A DNA stretch of 49,240 nt. Source: Crocinitomicaceae bacterium (lineage in GTDB: Bacteria; Bacteroidota; Bacteroidia; Flavobacteriales_D; Crocinitomicaceae). The notes under the pieces were generated by a model. It searched no databases. It was given only the letters and a program-made list of their open reading frames with translations, and was not told the origin of the DNA. Positions within the stretch are counted from its first letter, which is position 1, and every line of letters starts with the position of its first letter. Shown here piece by piece: positions 28,294 through 37,099 of this stretch. Both the position numbers and the translations under genes were made by a program. The stretch covers positions 1 to 49,240 of the forward strand of contig JAHEMQ010000115.1 of the NCBI GenBank assembly GCA_024643555.1, given 5' to 3'.

Positions 28294-28572
28294 ATGAAAT
28301 TAGAAATCATCACACCAGAAGCGAGTCTTTTCAGAGGAGAAGCATCAAGTGTAACTCTTCCCGGGTTAGATGGCGTTTTTCAAGTGTTGAATAACCACGC
28401 ACCAATCATTTCATCCTTGAAAAGTGGCGATTTGATTTTTGAATTATCTGGAAATCCTGCCGACGCAGAAATGAGCGAACAATTGGTTCAATCAGGGTCG
28501 AAAGTTAGTGTTTCCATCAAAGGAGGTGTAGCAGAATTAAATAACAATCGTTTAATTATTCTTGCTGAATAA
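28294..28572 (+). CDS. atpC: F1Fo ATP synthase subunit epsilon, short form
   Basis: A 92-residue epsilon subunit with only the N-terminal beta-sandwich (MKLEIITPEASLFRGEA, VTLPGLDGVFQVLNNHAPII, VSIKGGVAELNNNRLIILAE). The C-terminal helical hairpin of the E. coli protein (about 138 residues), which inhibits ATP hydrolysis, is absent. It begins 11 nt after atpD and is followed by a terminator, so atpD-atpC is a complete two-gene operon. The lack of the hairpin implies that control of reverse ATPase activity differs here. Confidence 0.93.
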   Translation: MKLEIITPEASLFRGEASSVTLPGLDGVFQVLNNHAPIISSLKSGDLIFELSGNPADAEMSEQLVQSGSKVSVSIKGGVAELNNNRLIILAE

Positions 28573-28587
28573 TTGAATATCAACAGA

Positions 28588-28625
28588 TAAAAAAAGGGAT
28601 GTGGTTAACCAGTCCCTTTTTTTTT
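28588..28625 (+). terminator. Rho-independent terminator of atpD-atpC
   Basis: A-rich arm and GGGA (to 28599) pair with TCCC and a T run (28613-28625) around a 13-nt loop, shortly after the atpC stop. Confidence 0.75.
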
Positions 28626-28690
28626 GAGAATTAGTTTATGCGTTTTTGCATACAGAAGACAAGATTCTTTGATTAACTTCGTTCAGGAAG

Positions 28691-29449
28691 ATGGAAATGA
28701 CGAATATATTGACGCAATTGGAACCGAATAACATCCCAAAGCATGTTGCTTTTATTATGGATGGAAATGGACGATGGGCTAAAAAACAAGGTCAACATCG
28801 CTTGTTTGGACATGCGGCAGGAGTCGAGTCGGTAAAGGAAATCATCAAAACAGCAAGAGAAATAGGTGTAAAATACCTGACCATGTATGCTTTCTCAACG
28901 GAAAATTGGAATCGTCCACCAGAGGAAGTGATGGGCCTCATGGATTTGTTGGTTGAAGCGATTACGAATGAAACGGATGAAATGCAGAAGAATGGTGTGC
29001 GCCTATTAACGATTGGAGACATCTCTGCACTTCCTGAATCATGCGTCCATTCATTGAATAGCGCTATCGAAAAAACGGCGAATAATACTGCACTAACCTT
29101 GGTGTTGGCTTTAAATTATAGCGCGCGATGGGAACTAACCAATGCCTGTCGATCACTAGCAGAAAAAGTAAAAGCGGGCACAATGGAAACAGAGGAAATC
29201 ACCGAGTTAGCTATCAATTCCGTATTGAATACCGCAGGAATTCCAGACCCAGAATTACTCATTCGAACAAGTGGAGAATGCCGAATTAGTAACTTTTTGC
29301 TTTGGCAATTGTCTTATACAGAGTTATACTTTACACCGGTGCAATGGCCTGATTTCAGAAAAGAGGAGTTTTTGAAAGCGCTTAGTTCTTATCAGCAACG
29401 GGAAAGAAGGTTTGGGATGACCTCTGAACAAATAAACGAAACTAAATGA
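28691..29449 (+). CDS. uppS: Isoprenyl transferase (undecaprenyl diphosphate synthase)
   Basis: A 252-residue cis-prenyltransferase that extends farnesyl diphosphate with isopentenyl units to make the C55 lipid carrier for cell-wall sugars. Motifs: HVAFIMDGNGRWAKKQG (catalytic Asp24), YLTMYAFSTENWNRP, and near the C-terminus PDPELLIRTSGECRISNFLLWQ with ELYF. Its stop overlaps the bamA start (ATGA). It heads the uppS-bamA-ompH-ompH group joining lipid-carrier and outer-membrane assembly. Confidence 0.96.
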   Translation: MEMTNILTQLEPNNIPKHVAFIMDGNGRWAKKQGQHRLFGHAAGVESVKEIIKTAREIGVKYLTMYAFSTENWNRPPEEVMGLMDLLVEAITNETDEMQKNGVRLLTIGDISALPESCVHSLNSAIEKTANNTALTLVLALNYSARWELTNACRSLAEKVKAGTMETEEITELAINSVLNTAGIPDPELLIRTSGECRISNFLLWQLSYTELYFTPVQWPDFRKEEFLKALSSYQQRERRFGMTSEQINETK

Positions 29450-32001
29450 AATACTTAGTTATATTTTTGCTCCTATCATTTGCTTCATTTAGTCAAAGTG
29501 GACCAACCACGTTGGGTGGTTTAGATTTTGATTATGCAGCTCCAAAGGAATACGAAATTGGACCTGTACGTGTGATTGGTGCAGATAATTTTGATCATCA
29601 AGGAATAAAAATGATTGCCGGACTCCGTCAAGGACAAATGATCACCTTGCCAAGTCAGCAAATCAACAAAGCCATTCAGAATTTATGGAGCGAGGGATTA
29701 TTTTCCAACATCTCTATATACGCAGAAAAAGAAATCGCTGGTGTGGTTTATTTAGTCATTGAATTGGTACCCCGACCAAAACTTTCAAAGTTTAAATTCG
29801 AAGGAATTACGAAACGTGAAGCGGATAAGGTGCGTGAAGAAATTTCTCTTTATGCGGGAAAAACCATCACGGAAAACCTCCTTTTTCAAACGAAAAGTAA
29901 AATCCGTGGTTATTTCCGCGAAAAGGGATTTTATCATGCGAATGTCAATATCCGACGCATGAAGGATACCTTGATCAATGATTCAGAAATATTTTTAATC
30001 AATATTGAAAAAGGACCAAAAATTGGCATTAAGGAAATCGAAATAATAGGTAGTACAGAAGTTCCATTATGGAAGCTGAAAATGGCCATGAAGGACACGA
30101 AACAAAAAGGAATCATTCGTGTGTTCAAACGCTCTAAATTCACGGAGTCTAGTTACCAGACTGATAAAACGGCCATGCTCGCTAAATTTAACAAAGTAGG
30201 ACTGCGAGATGCACAAATTATCCATGACACCGTTTATTTATTGGATGAGAAAAACCTAAAGATTCAAATTCAAATCAGCGAAGGAGAAAAATATTATTTT
30301 GGCGACATCGAATGGATTGGAAACACCAAATACCGCTCCAGTTTTTTAGATACAGTTTTAGGAATCCACAAAGGTGATTTGTACAATAAAGAATTGTTCA
30401 CACAACGACTATTTGGTGGACCAGATGGCCGCGATATCACAGGGCTCTATATGAATAAAGGATATTTGTTCTTTCAGGTAATTCCTGTGGAAACGAATGT
30501 GACCAACAATTTCATCAACCATCAAATTCGAATCATCGAAGGGAAAATCGCAACGAATGGAAACATAACCATCCGAGGGAACACAAAAACCAACGACTAT
30601 GTTATTCTGCGTGAAGTGCGCACCAAACCGGGCGATGTGTTTAACAAGGAAGACATCATGAGAACGCAACGTGAACTTTCGCAGTTGGGCTTCTTTAACG
30701 ACCAAGGATTCCAAGTTAATCCAATGCCAAATCCCGCAAAAGGCACGGTGGATATTGAATACGTAGTAGAGGAAAAGTCAAGCGATCAAATTGAATTATC
30801 TGGAGGATACGGTGGCGCTGGTCCGTCCACACCAGGAAGAATCATCGGAACGGTTGGTTTATCCTTCAATAATTTTTCTACCAAAAACTTCTTTAAGAAA
30901 GAGGCTTGGTCACCATTACCAGGTGGGGACGGACAGCGTTTATCCATTCGCGCGCAATCAAACGGAAGGTATTACCAAGGTTATAATTTCTCCTTTACGG
31001 AACCTTGGTTAGGAGGAAAAAAACCAAATTCCTTATCCTTCTGGGTAAACAGAACAGCACTTTCTACAACCGGATTCCTTCGTTCGGACCCGAATTACAC
31101 AGGGCTTTCCATTACCGGAACTGGAGTTGGATTGGGTAGACGTAAAAAATGGCCAGATGATTATTTTACTGCGTATTATGAATTGAGTTATCAGTACTAT
31201 GACGTCATGAAAGACTCGCGTTTCCCTTTGTTTAACGAAGGGTATGCGAATGACATCGCATTTAAGTACGTGTTGCAACGAAGCTCCGTCAGTGCGCCGA
31301 TTTACCCACAAAGCGGATCAAACTTTACCTTAACAACCAAAGCGACCTTGCCTTATTCATATTTTAGAAACAATGTGGATTACGCTTCAATGACTGATCG
31401 TGAACGCTATTTGTTCCTAGAATACTATTCATTCAAATTTACAGGCGAATGGTTCTTGCCATTGACTGCCGATAAAAAGTTAGTGTTAATGCCGCGCTTT
31501 GGTTTTGGCTACATTGGAATGTACAACAAGTCGAAAGGACTTACTCCCTTTGACCGTTATTCGATGGGAGGAAGTGGTTTGTCAGGTGTGAATCAGCTGG
31601 GGGGAAGACAAATCATCGCTTTAAGAGGTTATGACGATCAAAGTATTTCGGCAAATGGAGGAGACCCAATCATTGCAAAATACACCCTTGAGTTGCGCTA
31701 TCCTATTTCGTTGAATCCTCAGGCTACATTTTATGCTTTAAGCTTCTTAGAGGCAGGAAACACATACCCTACGTTTGATAAATTCAACCCGTTTAATGTG
31801 AAACGAGCTGCAGGTGTAGGAATTCGCGTGTTCTTGCCAATGTTTGGTATGCTTGGACTAGATTATGGATTTGGTTTTGATAAACTGGATAGTTGGTCAA
31901 GTGCCTCAGGCTCATCTTCTGGTTCAGATGCTTCGATTGCCAAAAAAGGATTCTATCCGAAATTGAGTTTTACCATTGGGATGAACTTGGGAGAATTATA
32001 G
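29446..32001 (+). CDS. bamA: Outer membrane protein assembly factor BamA
   Basis: An 851-residue Omp85 protein that inserts beta-barrel proteins into the outer membrane. The signal peptide ends about SFASFSQ (residue 17). Residues ~35-455 hold a series of POTRA domains (e.g. IGPVRVIGADNFDHQGI, SKFKFEGITKREADKV, IEIIGSTEVPLWKL, IEWIGNTKYRSSFLD, NGNITIRGNTKTNDYVILRE). The C-terminal barrel begins near QIELSGGYGG and includes the conserved IALRGYDDQS (the VRGY/F equivalent). A Ser/Gly-rich loop (about residues 817-829, SSASGSSSGSDAS) precedes the last strands. It is translationally coupled to uppS and followed by two Skp-like chaperone genes that would feed it substrates. Confidence 0.95.
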   Translation: MKYLVIFLLLSFASFSQSGPTTLGGLDFDYAAPKEYEIGPVRVIGADNFDHQGIKMIAGLRQGQMITLPSQQINKAIQNLWSEGLFSNISIYAEKEIAGVVYLVIELVPRPKLSKFKFEGITKREADKVREEISLYAGKTITENLLFQTKSKIRGYFREKGFYHANVNIRRMKDTLINDSEIFLINIEKGPKIGIKEIEIIGSTEVPLWKLKMAMKDTKQKGIIRVFKRSKFTESSYQTDKTAMLAKFNKVGLRDAQIIHDTVYLLDEKNLKIQIQISEGEKYYFGDIEWIGNTKYRSSFLDTVLGIHKGDLYNKELFTQRLFGGPDGRDITGLYMNKGYLFFQVIPVETNVTNNFINHQIRIIEGKIATNGNITIRGNTKTNDYVILREVRTKPGDVFNKEDIMRTQRELSQLGFFNDQGFQVNPMPNPAKGTVDIEYVVEEKSSDQIELSGGYGGAGPSTPGRIIGTVGLSFNNFSTKNFFKKEAWSPLPGGDGQRLSIRAQSNGRYYQGYNFSFTEPWLGGKKPNSLSFWVNRTALSTTGFLRSDPNYTGLSITGTGVGLGRRKKWPDDYFTAYYELSYQYYDVMKDSRFPLFNEGYANDIAFKYVLQRSSVSAPIYPQSGSNFTLTTKATLPYSYFRNNVDYASMTDRERYLFLEYYSFKFTGEWFLPLTADKKLVLMPRFGFGYIGMYNKSKGLTPFDRYSMGGSGLSGVNQLGGRQIIALRGYDDQSISANGGDPIIAKYTLELRYPISLNPQATFYALSFLEAGNTYPTFDKFNPFNVKRAAGVGIRVFLPMFGMLGLDYGFGFDKLDSWSSASGSSSGSDASIAKKGFYPKLSFTIGMNLGEL

Positions 32002-32052
32002 ATTATTGTAATAAATGTTTAACTTCGTCGTTCTTTAGAAACAATTTTTTTT

Positions 32053-32565
32053 ATGGCAAAGTATTGTTTTCTTTTCATCTTGTTTTTTGGCATGCGTTTT
32101 GCCAATGCACAGACCTATGCATTCATCGATTCGGACTACATTTTGAAAAATGTTCCTGAATATGTGGAAGCAAAAGAACGATTGGATAAAATGGCGGAAC
32201 GTTGGACCAAAGAAATAGAAGAGCGCTACGAGGCCATCAAAACGAAAAAAGCCAACTTCGAACGCGAAGAAGTGCTCCTTCCAAAAGAGGAAAGAGAAAA
32301 GCGTAAAAGTGAAATAGAGAAATTGGAGAAGGATGCCATTGACTTACAAACGCAACATTTTGGGTCAGAAGGTGACTATTTTCAAAAACGTCAAGAATTA
32401 GTGAAGCCAATTCAAGACCGTGTTTTTACGGCCATGAAAAAAGTGGCGAAAAGAGAAGGATATTCCTTCGTTTTTGACAAAGCAAACCAAAGTAATTTGG
32501 TCTACGCAGAGAAGGAATTCGACATGAGCGATTCTGTTCTCGAAGAAATGGGTATAACAAAGTAA
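32053..32565 (+). CDS. OmpH/Skp family periplasmic chaperone, copy 1
   Basis: A 170-residue protein with a signal peptide (MAKYCFLFILFFGMRFANA-Q) and the OmpH pattern: FIDSDYILKNVPEY, a long charged helical hairpin (about 40-120) with KSEIEKLEKDAIDLQ, and a C-terminal VAKREGYSFVFDKANQSNLVYAEKEFDMSDSV. Skp binds unfolded outer-membrane proteins and delivers them to BamA. It sits between bamA and a second OmpH paralogue. Confidence 0.9.
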   Translation: MAKYCFLFILFFGMRFANAQTYAFIDSDYILKNVPEYVEAKERLDKMAERWTKEIEERYEAIKTKKANFEREEVLLPKEEREKRKSEIEKLEKDAIDLQTQHFGSEGDYFQKRQELVKPIQDRVFTAMKKVAKREGYSFVFDKANQSNLVYAEKEFDMSDSVLEEMGITK

Positions 32566-32577
32566 CAAAAAGAAAGA

Positions 32578-33096
32578 ATGAAAAAGTTATTATTAGGATT
32601 AGTATTATTTATTGGATTTGGAGCAGCAGCTCAATCGAAAGTAGCGCATGTGGATTCACAAAAATTGTTAGATACAATGCCCTCTCGTAAAGCAGCGATT
32701 TCTCAATTGGACCAAATTCAAAAATCAGGAGTTTCTGAATTAGAAGAAATGCAAAAAGCATTTGAAGCGGCATATAAAATTTTCATGGAAAAAGGAAATG
32801 AAATGCCTCCAATGATTAAAGAAAATGAGCAAAACAAGTTGATGCGCATGCAACAAAACATCGAAACGCGTCAAGCGGAATTAGAACAAGAATTAAAATC
32901 CTACAGCGAACAATTGAACCAACCTATTTTAGACCGTGTTCAAAAATCAATTGAAATCGTTGCGGAACGCAAAAAATTAAGCTATGTGTTGGATCAATCA
33001 TCCATGACCATGTACTACAAAGGAGGAATGGACATCACCAATGAAGTAATCGTAGAATTACTCATTTTAGATGCAGCCGCGACTAAAAAACCATAA
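32578..33096 (+). CDS. OmpH/Skp family periplasmic chaperone, copy 2
   Basis: A 172-residue paralogue of the preceding gene, 12 nt downstream. It has a signal peptide (MKKLLLGLVLFIGFGAAAQ), VAHVDSQKLLDTMPS, a long helical arm (about 45-125) and AERKKLSYVLDQSSMTMYYKGGMDITNEVI. The two copies differ enough to suggest separate client sets or a mixed trimer (inference). A terminator follows, ending the uppS-bamA-ompH-ompH unit. Confidence 0.92.
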   Translation: MKKLLLGLVLFIGFGAAAQSKVAHVDSQKLLDTMPSRKAAISQLDQIQKSGVSELEEMQKAFEAAYKIFMEKGNEMPPMIKENEQNKLMRMQQNIETRQAELEQELKSYSEQLNQPILDRVQKSIEIVAERKKLSYVLDQSSMTMYYKGGMDITNEVIVELLILDAAATKKP

Positions 33097-33113
33097 TAGA
33101 AATCGATTTATCA

Positions 33114-33144
33114 GAAAAGGCAATCCATGTGATTGCCTTTTTTG
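33114..33144 (+). terminator. Rho-independent terminator after the second ompH gene
   Basis: An inverted repeat (AAAGGCAATC, about 33116-33125, with GATTGCCTTT, 33131-33140) with a T run lies 20 nt after the stop. Confidence 0.8.
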
Positions 33145-33146
33145 TT

Positions 33147-33154
33147 TAGTTTTG
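33147..33154 (+). promoter_or_regulatory. -7 element 4 nt before the murI ATG (possible leaderless start)
   Basis: TAGTTTTG follows the ompH terminator directly and is separated from the murI ATG (33159) by 4 bases. Confidence 0.45.
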
Positions 33155-33158
33155 AAAC

Positions 33159-33983
33159 ATGAATAAGAAGGCTCCCATTGGTATTTTTGACTCTGGTTAT
33201 GGTGGATTAACGGTATTTCAAGAGGTTCAGAATGCCATGCCTGATTACGACTATATCTACTTAGGCGATAATGCACGCGCGCCCTATGGAAATCGTTCCT
33301 TTGATGTGGTATATGAATTTACGTTGGAGGCAGTGAAGTTTTTATTCGATCAGGGTTGTCCTTTAGTTGTCTTGGCGTGCAATACGGCTTCAGCCAAGGC
33401 GCTGCGTACGATTCAGCAAGAAGACTTGCCAAAAATAAATCCGTCAAACAGAGTTTTGGGCGTCATTCGACCAAGTACAGAAGAAATCGGCGCATTGAGT
33501 GAGAGTCGCCATGTTGGTGTATTGGGAACCACAGGAACGATCCAAAGCGAATCCTATCTCATCGAATTGAAAAAGTTTGCGCCGGATATTGTTGTTTCGC
33601 AACATGCCTGTCCAATGTGGGTGCCGTTGATTGAAAATGAAAAATACGATCATCCAGCCGGAATTCAGTTCATTGAGGAAGATGTGAAAATGCTGCTTGC
33701 AAAAGACAGCCATATAGACGCGATAATTTTAGCTTGTACACATTACCCGGTAATTAAGGATAAAATTCAGGAAATCGCAGGAAAACACATAAAAGTGGTG
33801 TCTCAAGGTCCAATAGTTGCGGATAAATTAAGTCATTACCTTCTTTCACATCCTGAAATGGATGTTCAATTGTCAAAAAATGGCACAAAGACGTTTTATA
33901 GTTCGGAGTCCGTTTCTGTTTTTAATGAAAAGGCAGCAAGGTTTCTTGGCTATCCTGTTGCTGCAATTCATCACAGTTTTTAA
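33159..33983 (+). CDS. murI: Glutamate racemase
   Basis: A 274-residue cofactor-independent racemase supplying D-glutamate for peptidoglycan. The two catalytic cysteines are present: Cys74 in LACNTASAKALR and Cys193 in LACTHYPV. The N-terminal GIFDSGYGGLTV (Asp11) and GDNARAPYG also match. It follows the outer-membrane assembly operon but has its own terminator-separated promoter. Its TAA stop overlaps the stop of the convergent DUF4296 gene in a shared TTAA. Confidence 0.95.
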   Translation: MNKKAPIGIFDSGYGGLTVFQEVQNAMPDYDYIYLGDNARAPYGNRSFDVVYEFTLEAVKFLFDQGCPLVVLACNTASAKALRTIQQEDLPKINPSNRVLGVIRPSTEEIGALSESRHVGVLGTTGTIQSESYLIELKKFAPDIVVSQHACPMWVPLIENEKYDHPAGIQFIEEDVKMLLAKDSHIDAIILACTHYPVIKDKIQEIAGKHIKVVSQGPIVADKLSHYLLSHPEMDVQLSKNGTKTFYSSESVSVFNEKAARFLGYPVAAIHHSF

Positions 33984-34309
33984 GGGTTTTCTCTGCTCAA
34001 TCGATCCATGATGCTCGTATTTAAAGCTTTGAATTCCTCAGGTTGGCTCGCGTAATACCGATAACTTTCTCGAAATTGCTTGGCCTTCACTCCGTATTTT
34101 TTAAAAATTCGGTTCACGGATTTATCTAAAGCGTCTTTGTAAACACCAGGGACACCATATTTGCTTTGGTAATGACTTTCCAATAACAATACATCTTCCA
34201 ATATCAGACTCATTTTATCTGCTTCAATGAGTCCTGAAGGTTTTGTTGAAGTTACGCTTCCACAGGAGGAAACGATTAGCACGATAAAAAGGGGAAGAAT
34301 AAATTTCAT
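33980..34309 (-). CDS. DUF4296 family lipoprotein
   Basis: A 109-residue predicted lipoprotein (MKFILPLFIVLIVSSC, lipidated Cys16). The DUF4296 pattern is LILEDVLLLESHYQSKYG followed by YKDALDKSVNRIFKKYGVKAKQFRESYRYYASQP. It is a Bacteroidota family without a known activity. Its ATG overlaps the last base of the upstream dihydroorotase gene (shared 34309), so it is probably translated from the same transcript. Confidence 0.85.
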   Translation of the reverse strand: MKFILPLFIVLIVSSCGSVTSTKPSGLIEADKMSLILEDVLLLESHYQSKYGVPGVYKDALDKSVNRIFKKYGVKAKQFRESYRYYASQPEEFKALNTSIMDRLSRENP

Positions 34310-35649
34310 TAAGCGATATTGAATAATAAACGATCACCGCTTTGACCTTCGAATAATTCTCCTTGATGATAAGCCAAGCGCCCATTGATAAACGTCCGGT
34401 CAATCGCATGACTAAACGTGTATCCTTCAAACGGGGACCAAGCACATTTGGACAAACAATTTTCCTTCTGAACAGTTGTCTGGCGACTTGGATCGACAAT
34501 CACAATGTCTGCATGGTACCCTTCTCGGAGGAATCCACGCTCTTGAATGCGAAACAAAATAGCAGGAGCATGTGCCATTTTTTCTACAACTCTTTCGAAG
34601 CTAATTTTTCCTTCCTGTACTTTTTCAAGCATGGCAATTAAGGCGTGTTGAACAAGTGGTCCGCCTGATGGGGCACTCATGTAAGGGTTCGATTTTTCTG
34701 CTAGGGTATGAGGCGCGTGATCTGTCGCAATCACATCAATTCGGTTTTCTAATACCGCTTTCCAAATACCTTCTCGGTCATTTGCTGTTTTTACTGCTGG
34801 ATTCCATTTGATGAAATTTCCCTTTTCAGCATAGTCTTGATCAGAAAACCATAAATGGTGAATGCAGGCTTCTGCTGTGATGTGTTTTTCAGCGAGTGGA
34901 ATGGAATGATCGAACAAATGTGTTTCTTTTTCTGTCGAAATGTGTAAGATATGCAAGCGCGACTTGTGTTTTTTCGCCAGCGATACCGCTAACGAGGAGG
35001 ACAAGTAACAGGCTTCTTCACTGCGAATCAAGGGGTGAGCTTCAATGGGAATCTGTTCCCCGTATTTTTCTTGAAAATGTGCCAAATTCGTTCGAACAGT
35101 ATGTTCGTCTTCACAGTGTGTAGCAATCAGCATGGAAACACGTGAAAAAAGACTTTCCAGTACTTCGGCTTTATCCACTAACATGTTGCCTGTTGAAGAC
35201 CCCATAAAGATTTTCAAGCCACATACATTTTGGTGATTGGTTTTCAGCACTTCTTCCAAATTATCATTGGACGCCCCCATAAAAAAGGAGTAGTTTGCCA
35301 ATGAAGATTGCGCCGCAATTTGATACTTATCCTCCAGTAAAGACTGAGTCAAAGCATTTGGAACGGTATTCGGCATTTCCATAAAAGAGGTAATGCCACC
35401 AGCCACTGCCGCGCGCGATTCAGTAAAAATCGTTCCTTTGTGTGTCAGTCCTGGTTCCCTAAAATGTACTTGGTCATCGATGCAGCCTGGGATAACATAT
35501 TTCCCTTCTGCGTTGATTTCGCTCACACCACTTGGTAAATCAATGGAAGAAGCAATCTTGCTGATGCGTCCATTTATAATCAACACGTCTCCAACAAATT
35601 GCTTGCCTTCGTTAACAATCGTTCCCGCTTTAATCAAATAATTATTCAT
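34309..35649 (-). CDS. pyrC: Dihydroorotase-like amidohydrolase
   Basis: A 446-residue cyclic amidohydrolase annotated as dihydroorotase (pyrimidine synthesis) by family. Features: VIPGCIDDQVHFREPGLTHK (53-72), GGITSFMEMPNT, GLKIFMGSSTG (Lys in the position of the bridging ligand), ATHCEDE, LHILHIST, and ATDHAPHTLAEK near the end. In the usual HxHxR metal motif the first His is Gln here (Gln60, His62, Arg64). I recall this QVHFREPG form from other Bacteroidota, so activity may be retained with altered metal binding. It overlaps the DPM1-like gene upstream by 4 bases. The gene symbol is tentative. Confidence 0.82.
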   Translation of the reverse strand: MNNYLIKAGTIVNEGKQFVGDVLIINGRISKIASSIDLPSGVSEINAEGKYVIPGCIDDQVHFREPGLTHKGTIFTESRAAVAGGITSFMEMPNTVPNALTQSLLEDKYQIAAQSSLANYSFFMGASNDNLEEVLKTNHQNVCGLKIFMGSSTGNMLVDKAEVLESLFSRVSMLIATHCEDEHTVRTNLAHFQEKYGEQIPIEAHPLIRSEEACYLSSSLAVSLAKKHKSRLHILHISTEKETHLFDHSIPLAEKHITAEACIHHLWFSDQDYAEKGNFIKWNPAVKTANDREGIWKAVLENRIDVIATDHAPHTLAEKSNPYMSAPSGGPLVQHALIAMLEKVQEGKISFERVVEKMAHAPAILFRIQERGFLREGYHADIVIVDPSRQTTVQKENCLSKCAWSPFEGYTFSHAIDRTFINGRLAYHQGELFEGQSGDRLLFNIA

Positions 35650-36359
35650 AAATCCATTTTACGCATTTTCCAAACACCGAAAAATGCTTCTTTGAAAATT
35701 CCTGTGGACATTTTTGACTCTCCAACTATGCGGTCAATGAAGGTAATTGGAATTTCAGTTACTTTGAATCCATGTTTTAGAGCAGCATATTTCATGCAGA
35801 TTTGGAAGGCATAGCCTTTAAAAATAACATGGTCCAGTTTAATCTTCCTAAGAACTTCCGCACGATAACATTTAAATCCAGCGGTTGTGTCTCGAATGCC
35901 AATCCATAAAATGATGCGCACGTACACACTTGCAAAATAGCTCATCAAGATACGTTTTAAGGGCCAATTTTTTACTTTTCCGCCCCTACAATAACGCGAA
36001 CCTATGGATACGTCTGCACCGCCTTTACAGGCGCTTAATAAACGGGGTAAATCCGTTGGATTGTGAGAAAAATCACAGTCCATTTCAAAAACATATTCGT
36101 AATCGTGCGCTAATGCCCACTTGAAACCATGAATATAGGCTGTACCTAGCCCTTGTTTCCCAGCTCGTTTTTCTAAAAAAATACGGTTTGGAAACGTTTC
36201 TTGCAAAGATTCTACAGCTTGAGATGTGCCATCAGGAGAAGAGTCGTCAATGAAGAGAATAGCGAAATTTCCTTCGAGTGCCATGATTGCACGTGCCATT
36301 GGACCGACATTGTCAAATTCATTGTACGTGGGAATAATGATAATCGATTTGTTTTCCAT
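35646..36359 (-). CDS. Polyprenol-phosphate mannosyltransferase (DPM1-like, GT2)
   Basis: A 237-residue GT2 enzyme of the dolichol-phosphate-mannose synthase type: IIIIPTYNEFDNV, FIDDSSPDGT, GLGTAYIHGFKWAL, EMDCDFSHNP (DxD) and GSRYCRGG match the family. The C-terminal region lacks the extra transmembrane domain seen in some homologues. It would load a sugar (often mannose) onto a polyprenyl phosphate for later use in glycosylation. It overlaps the pyrC start by 4 bases and forms an operon DPM1-pyrC-DUF4296. Confidence 0.9.
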   Translation of the reverse strand: MENKSIIIIPTYNEFDNVGPMARAIMALEGNFAILFIDDSSPDGTSQAVESLQETFPNRIFLEKRAGKQGLGTAYIHGFKWALAHDYEYVFEMDCDFSHNPTDLPRLLSACKGGADVSIGSRYCRGGKVKNWPLKRILMSYFASVYVRIILWIGIRDTTAGFKCYRAEVLRKIKLDHVIFKGYAFQICMKYAALKHGFKVTEIPITFIDRIVGESKMSTGIFKEAFFGVWKMRKMDL

Positions 36360-36430
36360 ATGCTCGGAACGAAATTAAGGAACAATTGTCAAAACGAAAA
36401 CGAACGGACACATTATATTAATTTTTAAGC

Positions 36431-36458
36431 ATAAAAAAACCGCCACTAGGGCGGTTTC
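36431..36458 (-). terminator. Rho-independent terminator of rplY
   Basis: An 8-bp stem (36437-36444 with 36450-36457). On the minus strand a run of Ts follows, placing it after the L25 stop at 36498. Confidence 0.85.
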
Positions 36459-36497
36459 GAGCTTATATAGTTGCTATGAATTACTCATAGGACCGTT

Positions 36498-37088
36498 TTA
36501 TGCTTCTTCTTCTTCCTCGTCGTCAGCATCAGCACCTTTAACAGCACCACGAGCCATTTTGACAGAAACAACAACTGCATTCGCAGGGTCTAACAAAGTA
36601 ACACCTGGAATTTCAATGCTGTTTACACGAATGGAATGACCAATACGCAATTTAGAAATGTCTAATGTAATCGCATCTGGAAGGTCTTTCGCTAAACCAA
36701 CACATTGAAGTGTACGGAAAACCGTCATTAATTTACCTCCGGCCATTACACCACGAGATGATCCTGTCAATCTTACTGGAAGTTTCACGCGAACTGGTTT
36801 CGTATCGCTTAATTCCAAAAAGTCCACGTGTTGAATAGTGTCTTTTGTTGGGTGTTGTTGCAATTCACGAATGATTGCCATCGCTTTTTTCCCTTCAATA
36901 TCCAAAGCAACTTGGAATACTTCTGGTGAGTAAACGAGTTTATCCATTTCTGTTCGCTTTACTGCGAAGTGAGTTTGCTCACCTTGTCCGTAAAGCACAC
37001 AAGGAACTAGACCAGCATTTCTTAGACTGGCAGCATCCTTTTTCCCTACGTTCGTTCTAAGCGAACCGCTCAAATGTGCTGTTTTCAT
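36498..37088 (-). CDS. rplY: 50S ribosomal protein L25, long (CTC) form
   Basis: A 196-residue L25/general-stress-protein Ctc: GSLRTNVGKKDAASLRNAGLVPCVLYG at the N-terminus binds 5S rRNA (L25 domain about 1-95), and the TL5/CTC C-terminal beta domain (about 98-180) carries VRVKLPVRLTGSSRGVMAGG. A highly acidic tail (ADADDEEEEEA) ends it. It lies 11 nt after prs, the usual Bacteroidota pairing, and is closed by a strong terminator. Confidence 0.95.
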   Translation of the reverse strand: MKTAHLSGSLRTNVGKKDAASLRNAGLVPCVLYGQGEQTHFAVKRTEMDKLVYSPEVFQVALDIEGKKAMAIIRELQQHPTKDTIQHVDFLELSDTKPVRVKLPVRLTGSSRGVMAGGKLMTVFRTLQCVGLAKDLPDAITLDISKLRIGHSIRVNSIEIPGVTLLDPANAVVVSVKMARGAVKGADADDEEEEEA

Positions 37089-37099
37089 GTATATATTAA

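Noticed and set aside
35131-35151. A CACGTG-centred sequence resembling parS inside pyrC
   Set aside because: Only the central bases match; the flanks differ at several positions from TGTTTCACGTGAAACA.
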